NCBI GenBank assembly: GCA_026984915.1
Contig: JALSRG010000081.1
Span: forward strand, 62,001-126,000
Reading direction: 5' to 3'
Origin: Marinosulfonomonas sp.
GTDB lineage: Bacteria; Pseudomonadota; Alphaproteobacteria; Rhodobacterales; Rhodobacteraceae
Length of the DNA: 64,000 nucleotides
Positions 53,011 to 61,603 of the stretch are shown in pieces. Position numbers and translations under genes: made by a program. The stretch's first letter is position 1, and each line of letters starts with the position of its first letter. The notes beneath the pieces were generated by a model, which saw nothing but the letters and a program-made list of their open reading frames with translations, was not told the origin of the DNA and did no database searches.

Positions 53011-53763
53011 TCAGATGTTGCCCGATACATTTTTTCGTGAGGCAAGATTTTCCAGATGGATGTGAAAGGCAGCGGCGGGTATTTTTGCCAGCTTTGATGG
53101 ACGGGCTTTGTGGTGTGTTTCCAGATAATTTGCAACCAAGCTGTACCCCAGCGTGTAACCGGACCAACGCGGGAGATCCCCAGTTCCAAAAAACCAGTGC
53201 GGATGATCATAGGCTTTGATTTCTTCTAAGGCCAATCCGGCAAGCTTTATGATTTGGTTTGCGGGAACGGCGGATTCATAGATTTCCGGCGGGTTGAAAT
53301 ATAGCTCATGCACAAATTGCCCCGCCAGGCCTTCGCTGACCAGAGCTTCGAGCAGAGTTTTTCCGTAGCCCGGTCCGCTCCAGCGTAAAGCATGGTGTAA
53401 CTCATGGGCTAGCATTCGCTCCATAGGTTCACCCAGATGTGCGGTCAGATTCGGATTGTCAGGGTCAAGATTTAGATAGATCAATCCGGCATGCGGGCAA
53501 TAGCCCATGAGACCCATTTCCGGAATGACGATTGATGGTTGACCCTGGACTATTATGTCCAGTGGGGGAAGATGAACGCCACAAGCCGCTGCACGAAAGG
53601 CAACGGCATCCAGTGCCTCTTTTATGCATTGCAGATAGGGCATCAGGCTGCCGTCTGCATTCAACAGGTGGAGGTGCCATTCAGGTGCCGGAGTTGTCAG
53701 GAGCATGCGCGATGTTAGCATATGCTCAGGCTGTGGCAACGGGGTGAAGACAGCACCGCCCAT
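53011..53763 (-). CDS. putative zinc-dependent protease, DUF2268-like
   Basis: 250 residues without a clear signal peptide. The zinc motif is AHELHHALRWSG (HExxH) followed by EALVSEGLAGQF, in which Glu serves as third ligand, the layout of DUF2268 (YjaZ-type) gluzincins. The substrate is unknown. The gene is upstream of yceI on the same strand. Confidence 0.82.
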   Translation of the reverse strand: MGGAVFTPLPQPEHMLTSRMLLTTPAPEWHLHLLNADGSLMPYLQCIKEALDAVAFRAAACGVHLPPLDIIVQGQPSIVIPEMGLMGYCPHAGLIYLNLDPDNPNLTAHLGEPMERMLAHELHHALRWSGPGYGKTLLEALVSEGLAGQFVHELYFNPPEIYESAVPANQIIKLAGLALEEIKAYDHPHWFFGTGDLPRWSGYTLGYSLVANYLETHHKARPSKLAKIPAAAFHIHLENLASRKNVSGNI

Positions 53764-54031
53764 TCCGGCTCTTCAACTGCCAGCGGCCCTACATCCCTTG
53801 TGGCCCGTCATCCTCAGGCGTCAGTAGCAGGCCGAGTGGTATCGTAGCACCCGCGTCTGCGCCAGTGCTGGCCTGTCCCGAAATGCTTGCTGGCTGTCAC
53901 GTGTGGTGACAAGGTTTCTGAATAGGCGCAGCATATGGCAAAATCGTATATCCTCTTTATTTCCCAATAAAGATGTTACGTATTTCCGCCAAATACGGTT
54001 AGGCTGGGGTGTGAAGAAACAGGAGGAAACG

Positions 54032-54478
54032 ATGAAAAATACAATTGCAGCGATGCTGCTTGCGATCTGCAGTGTTATTATACTGGCCCCTGCAGCCCTG
54101 GCGGAGGGGGTGCAACACCATGTGGCTATCCATGTTGACCAGAATGACCCAAAGCTGATGAATCTGGCGCTGAACAACGTTGAAAATATAACGAAATACT
54201 ATGAATCTCAGGGGGATACCGTTGTGATCGAGGTCGTTGCCTATGGTCCTGGACTAAACATGTATATCCCCGGAAAAAGCCCTGTGGAGGACCGGATCGA
54301 GACGCTTTCGCTGGCTTTGGAGCGCGTGTCTTTCTCGGCCTGTGGGAACACGCGCCGAAAAATGAGTGAAAAGCTCGGGCACGAAGTTGCAATCATGGAA
54401 GAAGCCAGCGTTGTACCATCGGGTGTGGTGCGGCTGATCGAGTTGCAGGAGCAGGGCTATGCATACGTGCGGCCTTGA
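54032..54478 (+). CDS. secreted DsrE-like protein
   Basis: 148 residues with a signal peptide (MKNTIAAMLLAICSVIILAP, cleavage after ALA). The mature part resembles DsrE/DsrF-like folds: HHVAIHVDQNDPKLMNLALN, VVIEVVAYGPGLNMY and FSACGNTRRKMSEKLGHEVA with one cysteine. These folds handle sulfur or act as thiol carriers, but this protein is exported. AGGAGGAAAC precedes the ATG. A terminator follows. Confidence 0.84.
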   Translation: MKNTIAAMLLAICSVIILAPAALAEGVQHHVAIHVDQNDPKLMNLALNNVENITKYYESQGDTVVIEVVAYGPGLNMYIPGKSPVEDRIETLSLALERVSFSACGNTRRKMSEKLGHEVAIMEEASVVPSGVVRLIELQEQGYAYVRP

Positions 54479-54511
54479 GACATCTGCGCGTATGGGGAAA
54501 TGAAGCAGGTT

Positions 54512-54539
54512 CCCCGCCCGGAGAAGGCTTCGGGTGGGG
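54512..54539 (+). terminator. hairpin after the DsrE-like gene
   Basis: CCCCGCCCG (54512-54520) pairs with CGGGTGGGG (54531-54539), nine base pairs including one G-T, around a ten-base loop, 34 bases after the stop. The downstream sequence CATTTCGTT has only a weak T-run. Confidence 0.55.
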
Positions 54540-54622
54540 CATTTCGTTCCATGCAGGAGTGAGCGCTTGAAGTTGAGGTTGTAAATCTACAAATCAGAAG
54601 CAGAGCCATAAGGAGCGTGCTC

Positions 54623-55336
54623 ATGCCTGCGGAAACAACCCAAGCCAATCCTGAAGCTGAGCTTTCAGAGAAAACGCGCCGTAAACAGACCCGGATCCTG
54701 ACGGTGCTGCTGGTTCTGCCGGTGGTCGGGCTTGATCTGGTATATTTCGGCTCATTGGGAAATTGGCTATTCTGGCTGGGGATAGCGCTGATCATGTCTC
54801 TTGGACTGGCGGTTCTGTATGCGCAACGTGCCCACCGCATGGGTTTTTTTGAAGAGGTGCTTCTGGCCGAGGTCTTTGTCATGTCATTGATCGGGATCGG
54901 CCTGACAAACGTGTCACCGCAAAGCGGATTGCGGTTCTGGTTGGCAATGTCGTTGCTGATGGCTGTTTCGGCATTGGTCATGGGGACCGTCCAGAATGCC
55001 GGACAGAAAACCGGGAAGGCGAAATTTCTGGTTACGCAGCTTGTGCACTGGGGGGCGACATTGTTGACGATCGGGGCAGTTTTTGCCCTGTTCCGGGCCG
55101 GACGGCTGAACCATGACAACACGGCCCTGGTTCTGTTGTTGGTGCTTGGGTTGTCCACCTTTCTGGATGGATACCGCATATCATGGCGTTTTGCGGTGAT
55201 TGGCGTCTTGATTGCCGGCACGACACTTATGGCAGCGTATATTGAGCAGTACACCTGGCCAATGATGATAATTGGTTTGGTCTTGCTTTCGGGCGTGATT
55301 GCCATTGAATGGCTGCGGCACAAGCGAGCCAGATAG
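54623..55336 (+). CDS. membrane protein of unknown function
   Basis: 237 residues with about seven predicted helices (for example ILTVLLVLPVVGLDLVYFGS, WLFWLGIALIMSLGLAVLYA, FEEVLLAEVFVMSLIGIGLT). The C-terminus ends EWLRHKRAR. I do not recognise the family. The ATG at 54623 has AAGGAG 8 bases upstream; the GTG six bases earlier is an alternative. The aldo/keto reductase gene follows 62 bases downstream. Confidence 0.75.
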   Translation: MPAETTQANPEAELSEKTRRKQTRILTVLLVLPVVGLDLVYFGSLGNWLFWLGIALIMSLGLAVLYAQRAHRMGFFEEVLLAEVFVMSLIGIGLTNVSPQSGLRFWLAMSLLMAVSALVMGTVQNAGQKTGKAKFLVTQLVHWGATLLTIGAVFALFRAGRLNHDNTALVLLLVLGLSTFLDGYRISWRFAVIGVLIAGTTLMAAYIEQYTWPMMIIGLVLLSGVIAIEWLRHKRAR

Positions 55337-55398
55337 TAGGTACACTTGCGGAAAATCTTGAATGCGTTAGCACTGACCATTCAGATATAGGGGGAAAT

Positions 55399-56442
55399 AT
55401 GCGCTATAAGACATTGGGAAGGACGGGGTTGAAGGTCTCCGAGCTGTGTCTGGGGTCAATGACCTGGGGAACGCAGAACACTGCCAGCGAAGGCCATGCG
55501 CAGATAGACATGGCGCTGGAACACGGGATCAATTTCATCGATACTGCGGAAATGTATCCGGTCAATCCGGTATCGGCCGAAAATATTGGCAAGACCGAGG
55601 CGATAATCGGCGAATGGTTGAAAAAGAGCGGGCGGCGCGACGAAGTCATCATTGCCAGCAAGATTACCGGCAAGAATGGCGGATTTGTGCGGGATGGGCG
55701 GGGAATTGACGCCCAAACAATACGTGAAGCCATCAAAGGATCGCTGAAACGATTGCAGACGGATTATATTGATCTCTACCAACTGCATTGGCCCAATCGC
55801 GGCTCTTACCATTTCAGACAATACTGGACCTACGATCCTTCGGATCAGAACCGGGAGGAAACCCTGGCCAATATGGCCGAGGTATTGGAAGAACTGCAAC
55901 GTCAACAGGATGCGGGCGCCATTCGCCACGTCGGGCTGAGCAACGAAACCGCCTGGGGCACGGCGCAATGGTTACGGTTGGCCGAACAGGGCGCAGGGCC
56001 CCGGATGGTCAGCATCCAGAACGAATACTCGTTGCTGTGTCGCATTTTTGATACCGATCTGGCCGAGTTGAGCGTCAACGAGGATGTCGGATTGCTGGCA
56101 TTCTCGCCGCTTGCAACGGGGCTGCTGACCGGAAAATATGCGCCGGATGTGACCCCGCCGGGGTCCCGCCGCAGCTTGAATGCCGATTTGAACGGGCGCA
56201 TTACCCCGCGGATTTGGGATGCTGTTGCCGCCTATCATGATATTGCGCAACGGCATGGTCTGAGTTTGCCGCAAATGGCGCTTGCCTGGCTGCGCACACG
56301 GCCGTTCATGACTTCGGCCATTTTCGGAGCGACCAGCCTTGATCAGCTTGATGTTGCCTTGGGAAGCGAAGAGATAGACCTGTCTGATGAGATTCTGGCG
56401 GAGATTTCCGCAGCATACAAAGCCCATCCGATGCCATATTGA
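55399..56442 (+). CDS. aldo/keto reductase, Tas-like
   Basis: 347 residues of the (beta/alpha)8 NADP-dependent reductase fold. Catalytic residues are visible: Asp and Tyr in NFIDTAEMYPV, Lys in VIIASKITGK and His in YQLHWPNR. The cofactor end is FGATSLDQLDVAL. The best match in pattern is Tas of enteric bacteria. The physiological substrate is unknown. The ATG follows GGGGGA. Confidence 0.92.
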   Translation: MRYKTLGRTGLKVSELCLGSMTWGTQNTASEGHAQIDMALEHGINFIDTAEMYPVNPVSAENIGKTEAIIGEWLKKSGRRDEVIIASKITGKNGGFVRDGRGIDAQTIREAIKGSLKRLQTDYIDLYQLHWPNRGSYHFRQYWTYDPSDQNREETLANMAEVLEELQRQQDAGAIRHVGLSNETAWGTAQWLRLAEQGAGPRMVSIQNEYSLLCRIFDTDLAELSVNEDVGLLAFSPLATGLLTGKYAPDVTPPGSRRSLNADLNGRITPRIWDAVAAYHDIAQRHGLSLPQMALAWLRTRPFMTSAIFGATSLDQLDVALGSEEIDLSDEILAEISAAYKAHPMPY

Positions 56443-56569
56443 AGATGTGGTCTGCTCTCTTGTGCCATCATGTGTCCTTGAGTGGCAAAGTCCCTTGGAA
56501 AACAGCAGGTGCACACGGTACTAATGTTTTGAACATGATTTCTTGAGCGTAATGAGAGACGGGGAAAAA

Positions 56570-56917
56570 ATGAAAGTTGGCGCGGTAATACTGCTACTGA
56601 TGTTAGGAACACTCGCCGCTTGCAAAACGCAATCCGGGCCTGCGCAGGACGGGGCGTCGGACTATGACCCGCATCTGTTTGAGAAACAGCGTGCCGCTTG
56701 TGAGAAACGGGGCGGAACCTTTGCCGAGGGAAAGCCGGGCGGTGCATTTGTATGCTTCAATAGAACGCGTGATGCCGGGAAAGCCTGTACTGCCGCAAAA
56801 CAATGCGAGGGCGCATGTCTTGCGCGCAGCCGTACTTGCGCACCTATAAAACCGCTGTTTGGATGTAACGAAGTCCTTAGCAACAGCGGCGCCATTTCAA
56901 CTGTCTGTGTGAACTGA
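56570..56917 (+). CDS. Cys-rich lipoprotein of unknown function (tandem copy 1)
   Basis: 115 residues. Lipobox LGTLAACKT. After it, eight cysteines: ACEKRGG, FVCFN, GKACTA, KQCEGACLA (two), RTCAP, FGCNE and STVCVN. The same eight-Cys pattern, DAGK, CEGxCLA, RTC and FGC motifs recur in the next gene, so the two are tandem paralogues. I do not recognise the family; a disulfide-rich outer-membrane-anchored domain is likely. I prefer the ATG at 56570 over the TTG at 56543. Confidence 0.76.
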   Translation: MKVGAVILLLMLGTLAACKTQSGPAQDGASDYDPHLFEKQRAACEKRGGTFAEGKPGGAFVCFNRTRDAGKACTAAKQCEGACLARSRTCAPIKPLFGCNEVLSNSGAISTVCVN

Positions 56918-56941
56918 ATCGGTGCAAGAGGAGTATGACAG

Positions 56942-57277
56942 ATGTTCAGGTCTATTCTGACAGGCACGATGTTTGTATCCTTGGCGACACTCTCAGCCTG
57001 CCAACAGGACCGTATGCCAGACGACCCTCCGGCGGCGCAGATGCGTCAGGAAAAGGCAGAGTGCGAGGCAAAGGGCGGATCTTATGAGCGTGCGGGCATG
57101 TTCGGGCACGCCTGCATATTGCAAACCAAAGACGCGGGAAAATCCTGCAATAGAGAAAGTGACTGCGAAGGCATCTGCCTGGCGAAAACAAGGACCTGCT
57201 CGGCGATTACACCAATGTTCGGCTGTTTTTCCATGTTGGATGATGCGGGCAAGACGGTCGAACTGTGTATTGACTAG
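56942..57277 (+). CDS. Cys-rich lipoprotein of unknown function (tandem copy 2)
   Basis: 111 residues. The lipobox lies in ATLSACQQ. The eight cysteines of copy 1 are conserved (ECEAKGG, HACIL, GKSCNR, SDCEGICLA with two, RTCSA, FGCFS, VELCID). It starts 24 bases after copy 1 with GAGG upstream. The 3HCDH-like gene begins 9 bases after the stop and may be cotranscribed. Confidence 0.78.
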   Translation: MFRSILTGTMFVSLATLSACQQDRMPDDPPAAQMRQEKAECEAKGGSYERAGMFGHACILQTKDAGKSCNRESDCEGICLAKTRTCSAITPMFGCFSMLDDAGKTVELCID

Positions 57278-57286
57278 GCATCTGCC

Positions 57287-57811
57287 ATGAACCGTTCAGT
57301 GGCGATCATAGGTGCAGGTCAGGCCGGGGCAGGCTGGGTGGTTCGCTTTTTGCTGGCCGGCTGGAAGGTTCGTATCTTTGATACTGACCCGCGTGCCGGG
57401 GAGAGGGTTGAAAGCGTTCTGCACGACACAGAAAAACGGCTCTCTGATGGTAATCTGACCTTTCATGAAACGCTGTCAGAAACGGTCAGAGGTGTCGGCT
57501 GGATTCAGGAGAGCCTGCCGGAGCGGTTATTGCTGAAACGCAAGGTGTTCCAGAAAATACAAGAGTTTTGCGAACGCGATGCGGTCATCGCATCGTCAAC
57601 AGCAGGGTTTTCGCTCTCTGAAATTCAAGGATGCGCAACTTGGCCTGGACAGATCGTGATTATGCGCCCTGAAGATCCTGCATTTCGTTTGCAGAGTGTG
57701 GAGTTTCTGTCCAATGGGAACAATCCTTCGCATCTGGTCGCACAAGTAAATACGGTGCTTGACCAGCTTCGGCTTGGTTGCAAGGCAACTGCCCCCCCGA
57801 TTATCCGTTGA
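57287..57811 (+). CDS. isolated NAD-binding domain of the 3-hydroxyacyl-CoA dehydrogenase type
   Basis: 174 residues comprising only the Rossmann half of a 3HCDH/carnitine-dehydrogenase-like enzyme: AIIGAGQAGAGWVVRFLLAG, IFDTDPRAGERVESVL, WIQESLPERLLLKRKVFQKI and IASSTAGFSLSEIQG. The usual GHPFNP motif carrying the catalytic His is replaced by IMRPEDPAFRLQSVEFLSNG. The C-terminal helical domain is absent and there is no room for it before the convergent gene. It is a natural short protein or a remnant; activity is doubtful. Confidence 0.8.
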   Translation: MNRSVAIIGAGQAGAGWVVRFLLAGWKVRIFDTDPRAGERVESVLHDTEKRLSDGNLTFHETLSETVRGVGWIQESLPERLLLKRKVFQKIQEFCERDAVIASSTAGFSLSEIQGCATWPGQIVIMRPEDPAFRLQSVEFLSNGNNPSHLVAQVNTVLDQLRLGCKATAPPIIR

Positions 57812-57854
57812 GGGGAAAGGGCCGGAGCATCCATCGCCGGTGCGGGCAGGGGTG

Positions 57855-58715
57855 CTATTCTATGCGGCTTTGCAGTTGCGACAAATAATCTGGAAAATTA
57901 CGTGCAGATACTTTCGATTCTCGTACAAGCCAGTCAAAATGTCCGGACAAAGCCTGCACACGTTCATTATCCCGAAAGGCCAGGTAATTGCGCCCCAGAT
58001 ACAAGACCGCCAGCAACGGGCCAAAAACGGTAATCGGGGCGGAAAATACGCGGCGCGCATCAAACAGGAAAACCCGAAGGGTTGGGTATAACTGGTCATG
58101 GAGTTTCAGCATTCGGTCAATCTGTGCCGTCCGCAGCTTTGCTGGCAGCCCCTCATAATATCCTTCGGCAAAAGCAAAGCTGCGAATTTCATGAAGCGGC
58201 AGGGCGATTTCGTAATCGGAATGCTTGCTGCGCAACCAGTCCAGCCTGTCACGTGTGGCGCCAATTGCCTGATCACTCGTGCGGCCAAGTTGGGCAGTGT
58301 ATTCCCATTCAAGCATTTCCGGCGTTTTCAGCATATCGGGGAGTGTGGCCGGAACATGCCGGATCTTGTAGCCGACCGCCTCCTGATGCCATGTGAATAT
58401 CTGCTCATCTATCAGGGCGCGCGGCGCCTCTGTAACGGTGATCGATGCGGCCAGCAGGTCTGCCGCAAGTTCCGGGTGTTCGGTCAGGCCCAGCAGCCAG
58501 TCCGCGGAAACCCCGAGAAAGGCGGCACATTCGCCGATAAGATGTGCATTGGGCAGGCGGGTATCCTGACCTTTCAACAGTTGCGAAATCGTCGAGCGAT
58601 CCACCCCAATGGCGCGCGATAATTCGCTGCGGTTCATTCCGCTTTGGGTCAACGCCTGATTCAGACGTTGCCGAAACAGTTCAGCGCGTTCCCGTTTGTC
58701 GGTTCTAAGCGGCAT
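57855..58715 (-). CDS. XRE-family transcriptional regulator with large C-terminal domain
   Basis: 286 residues. An N-terminal helix-turn-helix of the XRE type (ELFRQRLNQALTQSGMNRSE ... DRSTISQLLKGQ) is followed by a C-terminal region of about 200 residues I do not recognise (YEIALPLHEIRSFAFAEGYY, FGPLLAVLYLGRNYLAF). It is divergent from the DUF2061-desaturase pair with 101 bases between, so it probably controls them. I chose the ATG at 58715; the upstream GTG-like extension lies in the operator region. Confidence 0.86.
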   Translation of the reverse strand: MPLRTDKRERAELFRQRLNQALTQSGMNRSELSRAIGVDRSTISQLLKGQDTRLPNAHLIGECAAFLGVSADWLLGLTEHPELAADLLAASITVTEAPRALIDEQIFTWHQEAVGYKIRHVPATLPDMLKTPEMLEWEYTAQLGRTSDQAIGATRDRLDWLRSKHSDYEIALPLHEIRSFAFAEGYYEGLPAKLRTAQIDRMLKLHDQLYPTLRVFLFDARRVFSAPITVFGPLLAVLYLGRNYLAFRDNERVQALSGHFDWLVRESKVSARNFPDYLSQLQSRIE

Positions 58716-58729
58716 TGTTGAATAAAAAC

Positions 58730-58747
58730 CATTTCGTTGAAGAAATG
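58730..58747. promoter_or_regulatory. candidate operator between XRE regulator and DUF2061-desaturase
   Basis: CATTTC-GTTGAA-GAAATG forms a perfect six-base inverted repeat with a six-base centre, 15 bases from the regulator start and 70 from the DUF2061 start. It is the most obvious symmetric site in the divergent interval. Confidence 0.5.
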
Positions 58748-58816
58748 TTGTGCAGATCCTGAATACACACAACCCCGGCCATGGGCTAGAGGTTTCATTG
58801 TGAAGGAGACCGGAAA

Positions 58817-59035
58817 ATGAATGTTTGGGGACGGTTCTGGCTGAAGGCCTTGTGTTGGCAGGCGCTGGGATTTCTCACAATGGCAATCGTGGGGGCTGGG
58901 TTCACTGGATCGATCACGACGGGTGGTGCCATGGCTGCTGTCAACAGTGGAGTAGGCCTGATCGCTTATGTTTTCTATGAATGGATCTGGGAAAAATTCA
59001 GCCTTGGGCACCACCACATGAAAAAAGGGCTCTGA
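58817..59035 (+). CDS. DUF2061 small membrane protein
   Basis: 72 residues with two predicted helices (ALCWQALGFLTMAIVGAGFT and SGVGLIAYVFYEWIWEKFSL). The WEKF/YEWIW and K-A-W-Q signature fits DUF2061. The function is unknown. GGAG precedes the ATG. The stop abuts the desaturase start (TGAATG), indicating translational coupling and a shared role in the membrane. Confidence 0.85.
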   Translation: MNVWGRFWLKALCWQALGFLTMAIVGAGFTGSITTGGAMAAVNSGVGLIAYVFYEWIWEKFSLGHHHMKKGL

Positions 59036-59938
59036 ATGGCTGCGGCAGATAAACTCAGGCGCGTAGAATGGCCGACATTGGGGTTGCTGGTCTTATGCTA
59101 TGGAGTCTGGATGATCGGTACGACGTGGCTGGCAGAATTCTGGCAACCACTTGGTTTTCTGGCGACAATGCTGGCTTTGACGCAGCATTCTTCGCTGCAG
59201 CATGAGGCATTGCACGGGCACCCTTTTCGCCATTCAGAACTGAACGAAGCGCTGGTTTCCCTGCCTGTCGGGCTGTTTATCCCGTACCGTCGCTTCCGCG
59301 ATACGCATCTGGCGCACCATATAGACTGTAATCTGACAGATCCCTATGACGACCCCGAGAGCAACTACCTTGACCCGAAAGTCTGGCCGCGGCTTTCGGG
59401 GTGGCAGAAAACGGTGCTGCGCCTCAACAACACATTGCTGGGCCGGATGGTGTTGGGGCCGCTGATCTCGCAGGTGTATTTCATGTCTTCTGACTGGCGC
59501 TCGGTCCAAAGCGGTGATCGCCGGGTATTGACTGCCTGGGTGCTGCATCTTGTCGGTCTGGTTCCTGTTGTCTGGTGGCTGACCCGGATCAGCCACTTAC
59601 CCCTGTGGGCCTATGTTCTGGCGGCCTATGGGGCGCTTTCAGTCCTGAAAATCCGCACATTTCTCGAGCATCAGGCCCATCCGGATATTACCGGCCGTAC
59701 CGTGATCATCGAGGATCACGGTCCATTGGCGGTTTTGTTTCTGAACAACAATTTACATCTGGTTCACCACATGAAACCAAAAGCGCCCTGGTACAAGCTG
59801 CCAGCCCTTTATGCGGCGCAGAAGGAAAGCTTTCTGCAAATGAACCGGCACTATGTGTATCTTTCTTACGGGCAGATTTTCCACCGGTACTTTCTGGCCG
59901 CAAAAGATCCTGTTCCACACCCCTTGCGAGAGGAGTAG
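59036..59938 (+). CDS. fatty acid desaturase-family protein
   Basis: 300 residues with several membrane helices and three His boxes: HEALHGH (about residues 54-60), HLAHH (about 91-95) and HLVHH (about 240-244), the di-iron ligands of membrane desaturases and hydroxylases. It probably introduces a double bond in acyl chains or modifies a carotenoid or other lipid. It is coupled to DUF2061 and under probable control of the divergent XRE regulator. Confidence 0.88.
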   Translation: MAAADKLRRVEWPTLGLLVLCYGVWMIGTTWLAEFWQPLGFLATMLALTQHSSLQHEALHGHPFRHSELNEALVSLPVGLFIPYRRFRDTHLAHHIDCNLTDPYDDPESNYLDPKVWPRLSGWQKTVLRLNNTLLGRMVLGPLISQVYFMSSDWRSVQSGDRRVLTAWVLHLVGLVPVVWWLTRISHLPLWAYVLAAYGALSVLKIRTFLEHQAHPDITGRTVIIEDHGPLAVLFLNNNLHLVHHMKPKAPWYKLPALYAAQKESFLQMNRHYVYLSYGQIFHRYFLAAKDPVPHPLREE

Positions 59939-59977
59939 GGGGTCGACAGCCGCCACAGGCCCTGACATTAAGCGGCT

Positions 59978-60883
59978 GTGGAATTATGGATACCCATAAC
60001 AATTGGCGCAGCATTTGCACAAAATCTGCGTTTCATGCTGCAAAAGCACCTGAAGGCAACGCATCTGACCGCCGCCGGGGCAACTTTTGCGCGCTATGTG
60101 TTTTCGGCGCCGCTGATCGTCATGCTGGTATTGGTCTATCTCGCGGCTTCCGGGCAGTCGCTTCCGGATGTGTCGCGGCGCTTCTTTGTCTTTGGCGCTT
60201 TTGGATCCGTTGTCCAGATACTCGCGACCGTTTGTGTCGTCGCGCTTTTCGCCGAGCGGAATTTTGCAGTTGGCATCACCTTCAAGAAAACCGAAGTGGT
60301 TCTGACCGCTATCGTTGGCTATCTGGTGCTGGGAGAGGGGATTACCCGCCTTGGGGCTGTGGCCATTCTCCTTGGTCTGGCTGGCGTGATCCTGCTGTCG
60401 GATCCCCCCGGAAATACGCGTGCTTCCGGGCTGAAACGCGTGGTCAACAGGGCGTCTTTGCTCGGGCTGGGGGCCGGGTTGCTCTTTGCATTTTCTGCGG
60501 TGGCCTATCGTGGAGCCTTGACCAGCCTGTCTGGCGGCACGGTTTTTCTGCACGCTTCCTTTACCCTGGCCTGCGTTACGACATTCCAAAGCTTGCTGAT
60601 GGCTGTCTGGTTACACTGGCAGCAACCGGGCGAAATGCAGCGTGTCTTTCGCAACTGGCGTGTGTCCGGCCTGGTTGGCGTCGCCAGCATGATAGGTTCA
60701 CTGGGCTGGTTTACGGCGTTTTCCCTGCAAACGGCAGCCTATGTCAAAGCCCTGGGCCAGATCGAACTGGTATTCAGCTATCTGGCAACCCATTTTGTGT
60801 TTCATGAAAAAAGCTCGCGCCGCGAACTGTTGGCCATGGGGCTGATCATATTGTCTATTCTTTTGCTTGTTCTTGCGCTCTGA
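59978..60883 (+). CDS. EamA-like drug/metabolite transporter
   Basis: 301 residues with ten predicted helices in two EamA repeats (RFMLQKHLKATHLTAAGATF ... GYLVLGEGITRLGAVAILLG and FSAVAYRGALTSLSGGTVFL ... ELVFSYLATHFVFHEKSSRR). The substrate is unknown. The start is a GTG at 59978 with only a weak ribosome site. It ends inside the convergent Nudix gene's last codons (29-base overlap). Confidence 0.85.
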   Translation: MELWIPITIGAAFAQNLRFMLQKHLKATHLTAAGATFARYVFSAPLIVMLVLVYLAASGQSLPDVSRRFFVFGAFGSVVQILATVCVVALFAERNFAVGITFKKTEVVLTAIVGYLVLGEGITRLGAVAILLGLAGVILLSDPPGNTRASGLKRVVNRASLLGLGAGLLFAFSAVAYRGALTSLSGGTVFLHASFTLACVTTFQSLLMAVWLHWQQPGEMQRVFRNWRVSGLVGVASMIGSLGWFTAFSLQTAAYVKALGQIELVFSYLATHFVFHEKSSRRELLAMGLIILSILLLVLAL

Positions 60884-61568
60884 GAGGGCTTTTGCCCGCG
60901 AGACGCAGAAACAGGCTTTCTTCATCTGTGTTGCGAAAGAAGGGTGTTGTTTCGGGAAAGTCTGCTCCTGCACGTATCAGCGCGGCAATTTCGGCGACGA
61001 CAACTTCGGTGATGAATGGCAGATCGAAGTGGCGTACCTTGTCCAGCGAAATCCATTGCAGATGTGAGAGTTCGTCGCAGGCGTGGGTGAAATCATCGGG
61101 GTCGCCCTTGATTTCTGCCGCATCGCCCAGAAAGAACCGCGCATCAAACCGGCGTGGTCTGCCTGGGGGCGTTATCGCCCGAAAAACAAACCGCAAACCT
61201 GCCCCGGTCGGTCTGTAGCCGGCATTGGCAAAGCTTTCCCATTCGGCAGGCGGCGGGCAAGGCCATTTGCCCGATGTGCCCAGAATAAGGCCGGTTTCTT
61301 CCCACAGTTCCCGCACGGCAGCTGCAACAAGGGCGTCGCATAATTTCGGGTCGGTTTCCTGCGACAGGCGTATTTTACAGGGTTCGGGCAGTGGCTCGGC
61401 CAGCGGAACATGTGCATCATCCGGGTCAACCGCCCCCCCGGGAAAGACAAACTTGTTCGGCATGAAAGCGGCCTGCGCCCCACGCTGTCCCATCAGTATT
61501 TTCGGATCACTTTCGCGGTCCCGCAGCAGAATGACGGTTGCAGCATCTCGAACGGCCATTTTTGGCAT
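60855..61568 (-). CDS. Nudix hydrolase (NUDT19/CoA-type)
   Basis: 237 residues. The Nudix fold is visible: VFPGGAVDPDDAHVP followed, after an insertion of about 40 residues, by AAVRELWEETGLIL, the REL..EE part of the Nudix box. The long insertion between these parts is typical of the NUDT7/NUDT19-like group, which cleaves CoA derivatives. I chose the ATG at 61568; one at 61643 would overlap the DUF983 gene by 40 bases. Confidence 0.88.
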   Translation of the reverse strand: MPKMAVRDAATVILLRDRESDPKILMGQRGAQAAFMPNKFVFPGGAVDPDDAHVPLAEPLPEPCKIRLSQETDPKLCDALVAAAVRELWEETGLILGTSGKWPCPPPAEWESFANAGYRPTGAGLRFVFRAITPPGRPRRFDARFFLGDAAEIKGDPDDFTHACDELSHLQWISLDKVRHFDLPFITEVVVAEIAALIRAGADFPETTPFFRNTDEESLFLRLAGKSPLRAQEQAKE

Positions 61569-61603
61569 GGGAATCGTTTCCGTAATCTGGCACCTGGTTT
61601 CAG

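Noticed and set aside
57287-57855. Frameshift as the cause of the short 3HCDH protein
   Set aside because: Only about 44 bases remain before the convergent gene, and no other frame there continues the family sequence.
59575-60807. 410-codon plus-strand open frame over desaturase and DMT genes
   Set aside because: It overlaps two real genes in another frame and has no recognisable domain.
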